Shown here in pieces: positions 63,625 through 64,000 of a stretch of 64,000 bases of DNA. The position numbers and the translations under genes are program-made. The stretch is from Acidipropionibacterium thoenii DSM 20276 (GTDB lineage Bacteria; Actinomycetota; Actinomycetes; Propionibacteriales; Propionibacteriaceae): the NCBI RefSeq assembly GCF_000423445.1, contig NZ_AUHZ01000012.1, positions 36,656 to 100,655 of the forward strand, in the 5' to 3' direction. Below the pieces are notes generated by a model. The model was not told the DNA's origin. It worked only from the letters and a program-made list of their open reading frames with translations, and ran no database searches. Position 1 is the stretch's first letter; each line of letters opens with the position of its first letter.

Positions 63625-64000
63625 TGTCCCGAACGGGACACCTGACAAGCATAGTCGTCGTCGCGCCGATGACCTCGTCCGGCTCCCCGAGGCCCGCTAG
63701 GTGTACTTCCCCGTGACGTTGTGAACGCGGGCTGAGGGGGTCTGGCCGCCGATCCCGGTGTGGGGTCTGTGGTGATTGTAGTGATGGAGCCAGGTCTCGT
63801 AGGCTGCGGCGCGCTCGGCTTCGCTGGCGTAGGGCTTCGCGTAGGCCCACTCGACGGCGAGGGTGCGGTTGAACCGCTCGACCTTGCCGTTGGTCTGCGG
63901 CCGGTATGGCCGGGTCCACTTGTGCTTCACATGGTCGCCGAGCGCGTCAGCGAAGGCGCCTGACCGGTAGCAGGAACCGTTGTCGGTCATCACCGCGGTG
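63625..64000 (-). mobile_element. IS481-family insertion sequence (right end; rest outside window)
   Basis: The palindrome TGTCCCGAACGGGACA at 63625-63640 begins with TGT, as IS481 terminal repeats do, and lies about 57 bases after the transposase stop. It is the likely IS end. The left end is outside the window, so the target duplication cannot be checked. Confidence 0.7.
63697..64000 (-). CDS. IS481-family transposase (C-terminal part)
   Basis: The frame is open at the right window edge and ends with TAG at 63697, so about 101 C-terminal residues are seen. VMTDNGSCYRSGAFADAL holds the second Asp of the DDE triad. RPYRPQTNGKVERFNRTL holds the Glu. The tail YNHHRPHTGIGGQTPSARV is typical of IS481 integrase-core transposases. 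The N-terminal HTH and first Asp lie beyond the window. No frameshift is visible in the part shown. Confidence 0.9.
   Translation of the reverse strand, partial: TAVMTDNGSCYRSGAFADALGDHVKHKWTRPYRPQTNGKVERFNRTLAVEWAYAKPYASEAERAAAYETWLHHYNHHRPHTGIGGQTPSARVHNVTGKYT

Overview
The window is high-GC actinobacterial chromosome, almost fully coding, with short gaps and many 1-4 nt start/stop overlaps. Gene content (a PPA1309-family protein, UPF0182, Kgd-type 2-oxoglutarate decarboxylase, WhiB1, SigH/RsrA, NucS/EndoMS, bL37, methylmalonyl-CoA epimerase, PduO-type cobalamin adenosyltransferase) points to Propionibacteriaceae. A high-GC genus such as Acidipropionibacterium is my best guess; this is inferred from gene content, not from an alignment.

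Layout. 1-3033 (-): 5' part of recC, which runs off the left edge. 3142-13190: a block resembling M. tuberculosis Rv3193c-Rv3198c: uvrD2, an E1/ThiF-like protein, a YgjP-like metallopeptidase, a zincin-2 (DUF2342) protein, a Lon-like PDZ protease, a PPA1309-family protein and a UPF0182 membrane protein. 13232-18071: GH3 beta-glucosidase, two tandem initiator tRNAs, serA and hisN. 18187-25056: aroA-rsgA, DoxX, sigH-rsrA, the 24-residue ribosomal protein bL37, sensor kinase pdtaS, whiB1 and a small membrane protein (compare Rv3219-Rv3228). 25075-30414: kgd, a GT87-like mannosyltransferase and tRNA-Arg(CCG). 30577-49614: a long forward block lysA-hom-thrB-rho-rpmE-prfA-prmC-tsaC-wecA-atpI/Z-atpBEFHAGDC-DUF2550 (compare Rv1293-Rv1312, but without thrC). 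49683-57957: cobalamin adenosyltransferase, alpha/beta hydrolase, zinc-ribbon protein, nucS, a DivIVA-like coiled coil, methylmalonyl-CoA epimerase, two small membrane proteins, pgm and a cysteine-less thioredoxin/TPR protein. 58157-63591: beta-phosphoglucomutase-like HAD and GH65 phosphorylase, convergent with a beta-glucoside-type PTS EIIBCA. 63625-64000: end of an IS481-family element.

How the genes fit together. Energy and carbon functions dominate: the complete F1Fo ATP synthase, the Kgd TCA step, the epimerase and B12 adenosylation steps of the methylmalonyl-CoA (propionate) pathway, and disaccharide uptake and phosphorolysis feeding glucose 1-phosphate to Pgm. Aspartate-family biosynthesis (lysA, hom, thrB) leads into translation and termination factors (rho, prfA, prmC, rpmE, tsaC). 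Stress control is represented by sigH-rsrA and whiB1.

A recurring regulatory theme is a -10-like hexamer (TAnnnT) ending 6-8 nt before the start codon, which suggests many leaderless mRNAs. The most interesting single locus is sigH. It has a SigR-type promoter placed to produce an N-terminally extended isoform from one ATG, and a second -10 box placed to produce the short isoform from another. This resembles the two-promoter sigR arrangement of Streptomyces.
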